From assembly GCF_003931855.1 (NCBI RefSeq), contig NZ_CP034248.1, forward strand, positions 3,596,001-3,660,000: 64,000 nt of DNA, written 5' to 3'. The notes under the pieces were generated by a model, which was not told the DNA's origin, ran no database searches, and saw nothing but the letters and a program-made list of their open reading frames with translations. Origin of the DNA: Paenibacillus lentus (GTDB taxonomy: Bacteria; Bacillota; Bacilli; Paenibacillales; Paenibacillaceae). The number at the start of each line of letters is the position of its first letter. Positions within the stretch are counted from its first letter, which is position 1. A program made the translations under genes and the position numbers. Shown piece after piece: positions 8,902 to 18,364 of this stretch.

Positions 8902-9378
8902 CTACTCCTTGTATTTCTCAAACTGAGAAATTACCCACTTATTATTGTTCTCTGCAATATATTCTTCAGCATTTATTAAAAATTCAACAAGTTCATTTTT
9001 AGTGAATTTCTTGTATCGGTTTCTTAGTGAATTCAAATCTCTTCCAGGTTTTATGAAATTGTATTTTGTAGCTGATAATTCCGATTTAAAAGAAGTGCTC
9101 AGTGATTTTTTTATCTTCTCTTTTTTGGGGGCATTCTCTTGGTAGTACTTATAGAGATCAGGGTTACTCTTAATAGAGTTAGCATGAATGCCTCTTTTTT
9201 CATCATCAATTTGTTTAGATATTTCTGCGATACTTCTGTATGAAACTCTAATACCTTGTTTGATTAATTCATTAATTGATTTTTTGCCTAACTCAAACGT
9301 TCTGTTCTTTCGTTGAAGGTATAGATTATCTAACCAAGGTTTTTTAGTTTTCTTTCTGGAATTGAATGTTTGGCTCAT
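8902..9378 (-). CDS. Tn554 TnpC-like accessory transposition protein
   Basis: About 158 residues from the ATG at 9378, chosen because AAGGA lies 8 nt upstream; a further ATG at 9387 is possible. The protein is basic and helical, with RKKTKKPWLDNLYLQR at the start and a central SYRSIAEISKQID block. Its place, overlapping the end of the large recombinase gene, matches TnpC of Tn554-type elements, which in Tn554 (~125 residues) influences transposition frequency and orientation. The call relies mainly on gene order. Confidence 0.7.
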   Translation of the reverse strand: MSQTFNSRKKTKKPWLDNLYLQRKNRTFELGKKSINELIKQGIRVSYRSIAEISKQIDDEKRGIHANSIKSNPDLYKYYQENAPKKEKIKKSLSTSFKSELSATKYNFIKPGRDLNSLRNRYKKFTKNELVEFLINAEEYIAENNNKWVISQFEKYKE

Positions 9379-11404
9379 AGGATTCATCCTTTATATACAT
9401 TTCTATACCATCAATTTCCCTTAATTCTAATTTAGTTCTCCTCATAGCTAATTTCATCTTTTTTGCTTCCAATTCTAATCCTAATTCTTTAAAGCGTTTT
9501 TCACTTTCTTGTGCCCAAGCATAATATTGTTCAATTTCGTGTCTAAATTCAGGTTGCGGAACCTTAGCTGCACAACCCATGCATGCCATTTTAGTCGGAC
9601 ACACGGAATCAATGGTACATATGCCACCAACTACTTTGGACATAGTACCAACTTTTTCCTTGTATTCTTCATAAATTTCTTTTAGTTCTTTAGGGCTCCT
9701 CAGAATTTCTTGTTGAATATCAATATAAGTCATCCAATTATCATGTAATGAATCTATGGTTCCAGAAATTTGAACATGCGTTGGTGCAGCATAATAGCCG
9801 GTAACACTTTCATCCTTTTGATGCAATAATTGACGCACTATATCGATAGGAAGTTTTTCAGTTTGAGCTGCATGTGTAGCAAAAGCATGACGCAGTAGAT
9901 GTGTTGTTAGAATTACCTGCTTACCTTCTACTGATTGAATAATTAAACCATGTGTTAAAAATCGAATTATAGAATTTAAAGTGAACTGATTTACATGTTG
10001 ATTGTTATATTGAAATACAAATTTTCTTTCATTACTTATCAAGTGTTTTCGTGAACTTATACTATAATTTACTTGTGGTAAGGTATCAGAATTATAATGA
10101 TTCTTTAATTCTTTGACTATCATTAATAATGATTTAAAAACACTTTCAGGCATATAGTAATTCTCTTCAGTCTCTCTACCTTTTGGAATCAGTTTAAAGA
10201 TGTAATTTCTTTTAGTAGTTGTATTCTTCCCATCATCAGTAATAAAACAACAATCCGGATCATAGCTTACTTGTAAAATCTCATTAATACGGGCACCTGA
10301 GTAAGACTGAATATCCATCGCAAAAATTGCAAACATACAAGCGATGTACAATGGTTCTACATTAATAAAAAGCCGTGACCCATTGTATTGCTGGCTTCTT
10401 GTTAAGATAAATCCCTGGGTTAGAACTCCGGGATTCCTTGATTGAAAAGGGTGTATGTTTTCCTCAGTATCATGGCCCCACTTTTCTAAAAATGAGATAC
10501 CTTCAGTTTTTCTTTTATTAGATGCAAGATTTGACCACGCACCTAAAAGACGATTTTTTAAGATCTCAAAAAACCATAATCCATCTCCTTGAGATCCATC
10601 TAAAAGGTTTTTAGATTCGATAAATTCTATATAAAATTCGTTGTCTAAATTCTTATTTAAAGTAAAATAGAGTCTTTCGTTTAAATGTTCAGATTCTTCA
10701 TAATTAAAGGAAAAAGGCAAGGGTAGATTTTCGTTCTGCACTTTCTTAATTACTTCGTTAGTTATCTCCCGTAATCGTTTTACTTGATTCCACCTTAGAT
10801 GACATTCAGCCCTTATAGAGGGAAGTAATGGAGCAACTGCTGAACTCTCATCTTTTCGTTTTTTTTGTGCAGAAGTAACTGCCAAGCCTCTAGATTTGTA
10901 GTCTCTATTATCAAAAGGGAATTCCGGGAGAAGAAAACTGGTGAAGTATTCTTGTTGCTCTAAATCAATTCTATTTTTCACCCATTTTGATACGTTAAAT
11001 AAAAATGATTTATAATAGGAAATAAACATTTGTCTTTGTCTGTCTGAATGATGTTTGCAAATCTCACCACTTATGTATAGATGTATATGTGTATAATTTA
11101 GATCTTCAATTTGATTAAGCTCTAAAGAAATAAAAATGTCTTGAAATCGTGCATTTAAAGTAGACAACATATTATTGATTGATGCTGGAGATAAATTACG
11201 ATCAGTAGCACATAATACAGCTAATGAGAACTGATTTAACCAAGGGCGATTTAAACAGTTTTTATAAATATAGTTTAAACTTTGTTTATTTAGAATATCC
11301 CATAGGTACTCATCATTAACATTCTTCAGAAAAAGTATCTCTTTATCAAGTACTCCTTCTAATTTTTCATACCAGTCTCTTCCCTCTATAATCTCTGACG
11401 TCAA
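9344..11404 (-). CDS. Tn554 TnpB-like tyrosine recombinase
   Basis: 686 residues, TTG start at 11404 behind GGGGATGG, 3 bp after the tnpA-like stop. The catalytic domain shows the first arginine in YSGARINEILQV, H-x-x-R in THLLRHAFATH, a second histidine in LLHQKDES and the nucleophile in VTGYYAAP. A cysteine cluster follows (CTIDSVCPTKMACMGC), as in TnpB of Tn554, where a zinc-ribbon-like tail follows the recombinase domain. The N-terminal ~300 residues would form the arm and core-binding part. It overlaps the tnpC-like start by ~35 bp, indicating coupled translation. All recombinase residues are present, so the element may still be active. Confidence 0.9.
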   Translation of the reverse strand: MTSEIIEGRDWYEKLEGVLDKEILFLKNVNDEYLWDILNKQSLNYIYKNCLNRPWLNQFSLAVLCATDRNLSPASINNMLSTLNARFQDIFISLELNQIEDLNYTHIHLYISGEICKHHSDRQRQMFISYYKSFLFNVSKWVKNRIDLEQQEYFTSFLLPEFPFDNRDYKSRGLAVTSAQKKRKDESSAVAPLLPSIRAECHLRWNQVKRLREITNEVIKKVQNENLPLPFSFNYEESEHLNERLYFTLNKNLDNEFYIEFIESKNLLDGSQGDGLWFFEILKNRLLGAWSNLASNKRKTEGISFLEKWGHDTEENIHPFQSRNPGVLTQGFILTRSQQYNGSRLFINVEPLYIACMFAIFAMDIQSYSGARINEILQVSYDPDCCFITDDGKNTTTKRNYIFKLIPKGRETEENYYMPESVFKSLLMIVKELKNHYNSDTLPQVNYSISSRKHLISNERKFVFQYNNQHVNQFTLNSIIRFLTHGLIIQSVEGKQVILTTHLLRHAFATHAAQTEKLPIDIVRQLLHQKDESVTGYYAAPTHVQISGTIDSLHDNWMTYIDIQQEILRSPKELKEIYEEYKEKVGTMSKVVGGICTIDSVCPTKMACMGCAAKVPQPEFRHEIEQYYAWAQESEKRFKELGLELEAKKMKLAMRRTKLELREIDGIEMYIKDESYEPNIQFQKEN

Positions 11405-11407
11405 TTT

Positions 11408-12718
11408 CTATTCCATCCCCTTATAGAATTCATTAATCCATTCTATTTCTTCCGTTGGTAATGACGTATTTGCGACTTTATTATGCACTCCATGATTAAG
11501 TGAACCACTCAGATATTCTTGTTCATATTTTTGCATTTGTTTAGCCATTATTTCATGAGTCTCTCTAAAGGCTGCCTCATCAAAGTAATGCTCATATACC
11601 TTTATTGTTTCAGGATCTTTCCACTTTATATAATTTATTAATTCTTTTTTCTTCATTTCAATTTGACTACTATCACTAGCAGTCTCGTAGATACTTCTAA
11701 TCATACTAGTAACAAACCAATGCCGAGTTTTGTGTATATTCATTTTTATTTTTGCTTGCTCTGTTATCTTTATCCAATGGTAATAAAAAGTTCGATAGTT
11801 ATAAGGATCACCATTCCTGGTAAGGAAAATCAATTCATTATCCGATAGTTTAGTGAAAGTTTGTTTATTATAAGCGTGTGTTTTTCTCTCACCATTAACA
11901 TACCTTATCAAAAGTTTTAATAGATCTTGAGAAAATCTAAGGAACTTAGTTCTTTTTTTCTCACTCCCTTTATTATGAGTAGCGATTTCATATTGATTAA
12001 TACGCTGTCTATAATCTCCAAGTGTGAGTTCAAGTATTTCACTTACTCTTGCTCCCGTTTCAAAAAGCATTCTTATAATCACTTCGTCTCTTAGAGACCA
12101 TCCAATCTGTGAACCGGCTCTATAAATAATATAAGGAAGATCTTGATCTGCAATAATACTAGGCTTCCATTCAGTTGCTACTAGCTTAAAATATGAATCA
12201 GAATATTTTCGATAAGAAGGCGAGGAGGGTATTTCTGTACCTGCTATTTTTGGAAGGCGTGGCTTGTTCTCACGCATGCTTAAAGAGGTTTTATTCCCAA
12301 TCTTGATATTGTATTCAGCATCAATTAAAGGGTTTTGAAAAGTATATAATTTTAGATGTAATGCAGTCTTGTAAAAGGATTTTATAGCTGCTAAAAAGTG
12401 ATTAATGGTTTGTGGACTTTTTCTTGTCATGATAACTAATTGAAAATCTTCCTTAGATCGTAACTTGCATCCCAGTTTATAGATCAGATAATCTTCAATC
12501 GCTGCTCTTACAGCTAAGTGATTATCGGACCACTTGACTCTTACCCCTTGATAGTTACTACTTATAGATAGCCACGAAAAGAACCTCTCTAAGGCTTTTA
12601 AGTATGATAAAGCAGTGCCCTCACTAATTCTTTTCTGTTGATAGTAATAAAACTTTGTCAAGGGTAGAAAGGGTTCTTTGTCCTGAGTAAAGACTAGCAA
12701 TGAATATTTACTCTGCAC
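11408..12718 (-). CDS. Tn554 TnpA-like tyrosine recombinase
   Basis: 436 residues with a GTG start at 12718; no strong Shine-Dalgarno is visible, so the start is tentative. An N-terminal SAM-like core-binding domain (~20-130) is followed by the catalytic domain: LFETGARVSEILEL carries the first arginine, NIHKTRHWFVTSM the H-x-x-R, and VYEHYFDEA the tyrosine. It is first in a three-gene run with the TnpB- and TnpC-like genes, the layout of Tn554-family elements, which insert at specific sites without inverted repeats or target duplications. The element terminus should lie just to the right, between 12720 and ~12870. Confidence 0.88.
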   Translation of the reverse strand: MQSKYSLLVFTQDKEPFLPLTKFYYYQQKRISEGTALSYLKALERFFSWLSISSNYQGVRVKWSDNHLAVRAAIEDYLIYKLGCKLRSKEDFQLVIMTRKSPQTINHFLAAIKSFYKTALHLKLYTFQNPLIDAEYNIKIGNKTSLSMRENKPRLPKIAGTEIPSSPSYRKYSDSYFKLVATEWKPSIIADQDLPYIIYRAGSQIGWSLRDEVIIRMLFETGARVSEILELTLGDYRQRINQYEIATHNKGSEKKRTKFLRFSQDLLKLLIRYVNGERKTHAYNKQTFTKLSDNELIFLTRNGDPYNYRTFYYHWIKITEQAKIKMNIHKTRHWFVTSMIRSIYETASDSSQIEMKKKELINYIKWKDPETIKVYEHYFDEAAFRETHEIMAKQMQKYEQEYLSGSLNHGVHNKVANTSLPTEEIEWINEFYKGME

Positions 12719-12841
12719 GTTTTTCGGGCATTTGATATGATAATATTCGCTGGCTATATTACCCCTCCTTAATGTGTCATATTATATAAGATCACTTTAA
12801 TTTTAGATTACATTGAGAATATATTCCACTAAATATTACAC

Positions 12842-13534
12842 TGTATTTTGTACATATGTCTATGCGTTAATGTTGTATTATCCGATGCCCCTGACTTCTT
12901 TGAGACACTTACAATATCTCTAAATTGTATCTGAATAACTGATAATAAGGAACTTCCTCTACAGACAAAATGGAACTATAAATTATTGGCAGTATTAACT
13001 TATCATATTCTTTATCCTTCCAACTACGTGCTTCTTCAACTAGTTCGTGTACGATTCCCTCTTTATCGAGGAAAATTATTCCAGATAAAAATTGAACCAT
13101 TGACATTGTGCTTCTGTCTTTAAAATCCTCTTTAAAATAGCTTCTGATTTGCTTAGGTGGATTTATAAAGTACTCAATCAGGTAACCATTCACATATAAA
13201 TTGCCACGTTCTCTCCAATCACAGTTATCACTAAGAATGATATGGACATCTATATCTGACCGTTTCGATGGACTTCCAGTAATATAGCTTCCACAAACTA
13301 ATATACCGATAAGCATTAGAACTGTTTCTTGAGACCTGGAAACAACAACATAAAGATGTTTCCCAGGATTTCATTGACTCACCTCACTTTTTCAGGGGTT
13401 TCGGATAACTCTAAAAATGTTATCATTTAATGTTAAATTATCCAATGTTTACTTTTATTTGATATGTCAATTAATGATCAAGTACGTGCAGCTGTATAGA
13501 TAAATACTAATTTGTATTTTGTACATATGTCTAT
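12842..13534. repeat. 22-bp perfect direct repeats (12842-12863 and 13513-13534)
   Basis: The two copies begin TGTATTTTGTACATATGTCT and are identical over 22 bp. A second related pair lies inside: 12867-12887 (TTAATGTTGTATTATCC...) and 13427-13447, matching at 18 of 21 positions. They bracket the nucleotidyltransferase gene. They could be recombination sites of the adjacent tyrosine recombinases or relics of a local duplication. Confidence 0.7.
12909..13316 (-). CDS. Nucleotidyltransferase-domain protein (MNT/polymerase-beta fold), possibly 5'-truncated
   Basis: 135 residues from ATG at 13316. The motif VCGSYITGSPSKRSDIDVHI gives the G-S-x(n)-D-x-D signature of the DNA polymerase beta nucleotidyltransferase fold. 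Most family members have ~20-30 residues before this motif; here only eight precede it, the start has no good Shine-Dalgarno and the in-frame sequence upstream soon meets a stop. The gene may have lost its first helix. MNT proteins are often antitoxins that modify HEPN toxins. A HEPN gene exists ~8 kb to the left, but the two are not adjacent, so pairing is speculative. Confidence 0.6.
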   Translation of the reverse strand: MLIGILVCGSYITGSPSKRSDIDVHIILSDNCDWRERGNLYVNGYLIEYFINPPKQIRSYFKEDFKDRSTMSMVQFLSGIIFLDKEGIVHELVEEARSWKDKEYDKLILPIIYSSILSVEEVPYYQLFRYNLEIL

Positions 13535-13619
13535 AAATCAATAGCCCAATATCACCTGTTCTAGTTTCTTGATGATTTTCACTATGAATTATGATACCTA
13601 CCCACTCCACAATTTGAGC

Positions 13620-13922
13620 TTAATTTGAAATTAACATAAGCAACTTACTTCCAGCCCAAAGTAAATAACCAATTGGGGTGATGATATACATTGAGCGTTC
13701 CAAACCTGTTAATGACCTTTGTCTTTTAATTCTTCTTAAGTGTAGGTAATAAAAAAAGGAACCAACGAGTAATAAAATCACTCCCAAATCATTCAGTGTG
13801 CTTAACATGAGTATCTTAATCCTCTCCTTCCCTCTCTTCCTGGTTACAGTAGCGATCACGAGGAAACCAACAGCTCCAAGCACTCTCAATACGTCGCTTT
13901 TAAACAAAGCTGCCATTAACAA
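13620..13922 (-). CDS. Small membrane protein of unknown function
   Basis: 100 residues with three or four hydrophobic segments (about 10-25, 40-60 and 80-98) separated by strongly basic loops such as RKRGKERIK and LRRIKRQR. The start is uncertain: TTG at 13922 or ATG at 13916, neither with a clear ribosome binding site. It follows the kinase-like pseudogene on the same strand in a region with several broken genes. Not recognised; it could itself be a remnant. Confidence 0.4.
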   Translation of the reverse strand: MLMAALFKSDVLRVLGAVGFLVIATVTRKRGKERIKILMLSTLNDLGVILLLVGSFFYYLHLRRIKRQRSLTGLERSMYIITPIGYLLWAGSKLLMLISN

Positions 13923-13993
13923 TCGACAGTTTTTTGTGGATGTTCATGTGGATTTCGACCTAATAGACAGTGTTTCCAGAGTGTGGTCGTAGT

Positions 13994-14703
13994 TTAATTT
14001 TTAACTGAATTCCAAGCATTAATAAAATCATTAATAGTTTCAAATCGTTCTTCTCGTTCCTTACTAACTGCTCGTAAAGCGACTTCATAAAGTAATCTAT
14101 TTGCTTCCCATTTTGAAAAAGAATGATCCATTTCGCCACCAAGTAATCCAAAAGCGATAAATCCTTTGAAAAATCATACAGTACTACCATCATAGAAATC
14201 AACCGCAACGTACCCTTTGGACTCCACATATTTATAGAATTCATATATGGTATCAAGTGAATGCAATCTTTTCTCTATGGGTAACTGTTTGAATCTGTAG
14301 AAAGGCGATTCAGGATGACTATGTTTTGGATGAACGGCAAACAACCAATTTGAATGTAGGCATTCGCCATTAAACCATTCAAATATAGCTGTATACCCAT
14401 CTTTCGTTTCAAAATGATCAATAAGACTAATAAGATTTGGATGTTCTAATACAACGGCAGTGCAACCTTTAACCTAGAAATTGCATCTCTAGGGTTTCCG
14501 GAAAACTCCATTGGTCTACAACCCGCGTATTTAACAAAAAACTTTTTACCGTTCTTTTCAATTCCGAAACTAATGTTACCAGAATCTTGCTGATCAAACA
14601 CACAAAAAACGGTACCAATAGATTGAAGCCATGTGAAATCGTGCTGATCCTGGAGTTCAAAAGATACATTGTCTACCTTGAACTTAATCGGCTGTTGATT
14701 CAT
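13994..14703 (-). pseudogene. Broken Ser/Thr-kinase-like gene
   Basis: Three frames together reconstruct a Firmicutes kinase-like protein. From ATG at 14703 the first frame gives FTWLQSIGTVFCVFDQQDSG and FVKYAGCRPMEF, then stops at 14446. A second frame continues LEHPNLISLIDHFETKDGY, AIFEWFNGECLHSNWLF and VAVDFYDGSTV. The third gives GFIAFGLLGGEMDHSFSKWE and VALRAVSKEREERFETINDF, ending at 13994. Besides the frameshifts near 14448 and about 14190, the segment that would contain the metal-binding aspartate region and activation loop is missing between the second and third parts. The gene is therefore dead rather than a sequencing artefact. Confidence 0.8.
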
Positions 14704-15026
14704 ATAATCGTCCCCTCACTTTTTGGGGATTCACGTAGGTTTCCAGGGCTATTTATACGTTATCCTCTGATTTTTATTTGCCCTATTATCGATAAAATGT
14801 CTTCTCAGAAGACATCACTCCTCTCATTCCTAATACCATAATTATCCATATAATAACTGCAATTTGCAAACCAAAGTTTAGAAGTTCCCAAGCTGCTTGT
14901 AATACTACCAAAGAGTTTTATTTGAGCTAGAATCTTTACCTCTTCTCCATTTTTCGGAGATGATTCGCTAATTAGAGCGTCTCAACCAATTTCTGAATCT
15001 TTGAATGGGAAATTAAATATACACTA
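14704..15026. other. Gene-free stretch with a small coding relic
   Basis: On the minus strand about 14920-14790 a 40-codon open stretch encodes one hydrophobic helix (LQIAVIIWIIMVLG) and ends in SSEKTFYR. It has no credible start or ribosome binding site. Otherwise nothing recognised. Confidence 0.35.
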
Positions 15027-15743
15027 CTATTGAAAAATAATATCTCCATATTTCTCCAAATAATCAATTGGAATAGCAAGGCCTACAGTGATAGATTGGT
15101 CCCCCTGTGATGTAATTGTTGTGGCATACACAACTGCAATAACATTCCCCTTATTGTTAATAACAGGGCTGCCGCTGTTTCCACTATGAATTGGCGCCTG
15201 TATCATGAGCATGGGAAGCTGGCGACTCTCTGATGGGGTTAATCCTAGCACTGTGCCTTCAGTAGCGATTCGGTAGAATGCTAGCGGATTTCCGATGACA
15301 TGAATAGGATCGCCCTTTTGATACGCTATCTCTGTTTCTAATTGCAGTGTAGGTAGGTTGTTCACATTGTCTCTAATTTTAAGTATGGAGATATCGATCT
15401 TGCTGTCACTTACGATAACATCTGCCGGATATGTTGTTCCATTTAAAAATTGGATAATGCCAGCCTTGTCGTCATCCATGACATGTTGATTCGTAATAAT
15501 AAGTCCGTTTGGAGCGATATTGAACCCTGTACCTTTCCGACCGCCGGTACTAACATTGACAACGGCTTGCTTATATTGCTGGACCTGTTCATCTTGTGAT
15601 AACTGTGCATCCTTTTTCAAAAACCGTAGTGTCAGTAGATTATAAATCTGTGGTATAAAAGCGATTAGATTACCGAGTAGCAGAATCACCAGCATAATAA
15701 TAATTGTTTTTTTGATCCATGTTCTTTTGGGTCGGTGATTCAA
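15027..15743 (-). CDS. Membrane-anchored HtrA-like serine protease
   Basis: At least 238 residues. One membrane segment (IIIMLVILLLGNLIAFI, ~14-32) anchors a trypsin-like domain with the triad H in TNQHV, D in KIDISIL and S in HSGNSGSPV. No PDZ domain follows, so it is shorter than HtrA/DegP. The TTG at 15743 is a convenient start, but the frame stays open upstream to about 15890, encoding an acidic tryptophan-rich tail (FEWEEEFWNPEDD) typical of the cytosolic N-terminus in Paenibacillus homologues. No in-frame ATG is present there; a CTG at 15848 or another codon behind AGGGGGGGG near 15870 may start it. Likely role: envelope protein quality control. Confidence 0.8.
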   Translation of the reverse strand: MNHRPKRTWIKKTIIIMLVILLLGNLIAFIPQIYNLLTLRFLKKDAQLSQDEQVQQYKQAVVNVSTGGRKGTGFNIAPNGLIITNQHVMDDDKAGIIQFLNGTTYPADVIVSDSKIDISILKIRDNVNNLPTLQLETEIAYQKGDPIHVIGNPLAFYRIATEGTVLGLTPSESRQLPMLMIQAPIHSGNSGSPVINNKGNVIAVVYATTITSQGDQSITVGLAIPIDYLEKYGDIIFQ

Positions 15744-16084
15744 CTCATCCTCTTCAATGTCATCTTCCGGGTTCCAAAATTCTTCTTCCCATTCAAACGG
15801 GACATCGGTACCATTAACTGGATCGGCGGATGTTTTGGGATTATTCAGCTCATCGTTACGGATGGAACCCCCCCCTGCTAATGAGAAATAGAATAAAAAA
15901 AATGATTTAACATGATTATACCAAATGTTGACAGACTATGATCGGAAACAAAAGGATATACGTATAATACAAGCAAAACAAGCTACGATCTCATCGGACT
16001 GCAAAGACAGCTTGCCAAACCTACTCATTCATGAGATAGTTTATGTTTTGCTAATAAGAATATGATAGTGTCGGAGGCGTAAGT

Positions 16085-18061
16085 GTGCAACGATATCCTT
16101 TCTCCTATGATCCGTCAGAACCGTTCGTCAAGCAGGTCGGCGATTGGGTTGCGGATGTTTTTTATGATGTGTTACCTGAACATGGATTTGATGTCCGTGA
16201 TGAACAAATATTTATGGCTTACCAATTGGAAAAAGCCTATGCCAATAAGAAAACTATTTTTGCAGAAGCTGGGGTAGGCACGGGAAAAACACTCGTATAT
16301 CTGCTTTATGCAGTTAATTATGCAAGATATACAGGTAAGCCTGCAGTGATTGCCTGTGCAGATGAGTCGCTCATTGAGCAACTTGTGAAACAGGAAGGAG
16401 ATATAGCTAAGCTTGCCCGTTATTTGGATTTACAGATTGATGCGCGGCTCGGTAAATCCCCTGATCAATATCTATGTCTCAAAAAAATAGACGGCGTTCG
16501 TCTTCAGGATGAAGATGCGGCGGTTATTGAAGACCTGTATGAAAATCTTCCTGATTTTGTTCATTCCCCTGGAACGATGCAATCTTTTTACCCTTACGGC
16601 GATCGTAAGGAATACCCACATCTGAATGATGAACAGTGGAATAAGATCAACTGGGATTCATTTCAGGACTGTTTTGTATGTGACAAAAGACATCGTTGCG
16701 GCATGACCCTATCTCGGGACCATTATCGAAAATCTACAGACCTTATCATCTGTTCCCATGATTACTACATGGAGCATGTGTGGACCTATGAGGGAAGAAA
16801 AAGAGAGGGTCAGCTTCCCCTGCTCCCTGAACATAGTTCAGTCGTCTTTGACGAAGGACATTTACTCGAATCGGCAGCACAACATGCCCTCAGTTATAAG
16901 CTGAAGCATAGTGCGTATGAAGAGATTATTACTCGTCTTCTAGATGGAGAAATCCGGGAAACGCTAGCCGAACGAATTGAGGATTCCATTGACCAGAGTC
17001 AGCTTGTGTTTTCTCTGGTAGCGGAGCAAAGTACAGCGATACCCGGTTCAGATCGTAAACGAATCCGAATGGATGAGAAACTTCTAAAGGAACTGAATCA
17101 CTGGAAAAGTACAATTGAAGCTATTGATGAAGAATTGGTCTTTGAGAGTGGCCTGTATACGCTTGATGAATATAAGCTTCGTATCGTTGAAGAGCATCTG
17201 GAGATGATCCAAACTGCGCTTCATCTGTTCCGTGAGCCTGAAACCTACATTTGCTGGGCGGAAGAAAATGAGGATGGTTCTGCAACACTCGCCATTATGC
17301 CGCAAACCGTCAAAGAAGTGCTGCAGGAACGGGTATTCGGACTTCAGATGCCGATTGTATTCTCTTCAGCAACCTTATCGGTAGATGGATCTTTTGATTA
17401 CGTAGCGGGAAGTCTCGGCATCAGCGAATTTTTATCTTTTTCTGTGGACTCTCCGTACGATTACGAAAAGCAGATGAAGCTATTAGCACCAAATGAACTG
17501 CTGCAAGATGGAGAGATTCGGAGTGAGGTTGCCGCGGCGAAAAAGCTGGCCCTGTCGGCCAAGCTGATCAAACGTACCGAAGGACGAGCTCTATTGTTAT
17601 TCAGAACAATGAATGAGCTGCGCGAGTTTAAGCAAGCCGCTTCGCACCATCCATACTTCGAATCCTATACCATGCTATATGAAGGTGACCGTGAGATTAG
17701 CAGCCTCATAGCTGAGTTCCAAAATACAGAGGAAAGCGTGCTCTGTGCGGCAAGCCTATGGGAGGGTCTGGATGTACCGGGACCTTCATTATCCAACGTT
17801 ATTATTTGGTCATTGCCTTATCCACCGGAAGATCCTGTATTTATGGCTAAACGGGAAGCTGCTGATTCAGCATATGAAGAAGTAGACCTGCCCTATATGC
17901 TGCTTCGCTTACGGCAAGGATTAGGTAGACTCATTCGTTCATCGACGGATCAAGGGAGAGCGGCCATCTTGGATGCAGAAGTTTTGCTCAATCAGCATGT
18001 CAAAGAGAGAGTGTTAGCAGTATTGCCAGCTGGAGCTATACTTGAAGTAGAATCGTTGTAG
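16085..18061 (+). CDS. DinG/XPD-type ATP-dependent DNA helicase
   Basis: 658 residues, GTG at 16085 behind CGGAGG. Walker A is EAGVGTGKTLVYLL, the DEAH-like box is VFDEGHLLES, and between them cysteines in CLKK, CFVC and CG fit the four-cysteine iron-sulfur cluster of the DinG/XPD/Rad3 group. C-terminal helicase motifs are ASLWEGLDVPGPSLSNV and LRQGLGRLIRS. It lacks the exonuclease domain found in the long Bacillus DinG, making it YoaA-like in size. Expected to unwind 5'-tailed or R-loop/forked DNA during repair. A strong hairpin at 18237-18279 ends the transcript. Confidence 0.9.
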   Translation: MQRYPFSYDPSEPFVKQVGDWVADVFYDVLPEHGFDVRDEQIFMAYQLEKAYANKKTIFAEAGVGTGKTLVYLLYAVNYARYTGKPAVIACADESLIEQLVKQEGDIAKLARYLDLQIDARLGKSPDQYLCLKKIDGVRLQDEDAAVIEDLYENLPDFVHSPGTMQSFYPYGDRKEYPHLNDEQWNKINWDSFQDCFVCDKRHRCGMTLSRDHYRKSTDLIICSHDYYMEHVWTYEGRKREGQLPLLPEHSSVVFDEGHLLESAAQHALSYKLKHSAYEEIITRLLDGEIRETLAERIEDSIDQSQLVFSLVAEQSTAIPGSDRKRIRMDEKLLKELNHWKSTIEAIDEELVFESGLYTLDEYKLRIVEEHLEMIQTALHLFREPETYICWAEENEDGSATLAIMPQTVKEVLQERVFGLQMPIVFSSATLSVDGSFDYVAGSLGISEFLSFSVDSPYDYEKQMKLLAPNELLQDGEIRSEVAAAKKLALSAKLIKRTEGRALLLFRTMNELREFKQAASHHPYFESYTMLYEGDREISSLIAEFQNTEESVLCAASLWEGLDVPGPSLSNVIIWSLPYPPEDPVFMAKREAADSAYEEVDLPYMLLRLRQGLGRLIRSSTDQGRAAILDAEVLLNQHVKERVLAVLPAGAILEVESL

Positions 18062-18236
18062 TTGTTTAGACGTCCACGCATGAAAGGTGGCTGTCGACAA
18101 GAACATGTATTCTTTGCTGTATGACAAGAAGTCTACCTTGAAGTAAGCGAACAAGTGACCTTTGAGACGTAGAACACAATTGGTTATCAAAATCACTGTG
18201 CAAAATTGACCATTACTAGCGGGCAGACCGAAAAAA

Positions 18237-18279
18237 TACCCTGTAAGAGAGACTTTTTAACGGTCTCTCTTATAGGGTA
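18237..18279. terminator. Bidirectional terminator between the helicase and MFS genes
   Basis: Arms 18237-18252 (TACCCTGTAAGAGAGA) and 18264-18279 pair over 16 bp with one wobble. An A-run precedes and a T-rich stretch follows, so it can serve both converging genes. Confidence 0.9.
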
Positions 18280-18364
18280 CATTTTTACACTAGAACGTCG
18301 CCAACCGCTGCTACCTAGAGCATCAGCATACCATATATGAATGGAGCTCTTTATATTGGCTATG

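Larger units (their letters stand above)
8902..12800. mobile_element. Recombinase module of a Tn554-type element (right end approximate)
   Basis: Three overlapping minus-strand genes with the tnpA-tnpB-tnpC order of Tn554. In that family the recombinase genes sit at one end and cargo at the other, which would make the genes to the left (8.9 kb down to the window edge) the cargo. The right end is set only approximately, because the element ends are not recognisable by inverted repeats. The left end is outside the window or not identified. Confidence 0.65.

Noticed and set aside
12909..13316. HEPN/MNT toxin-antitoxin pair with the gene at 3668-4528
   Set aside because: The two genes are more than 8 kb apart with the recombinases between them; true pairs are adjacent.
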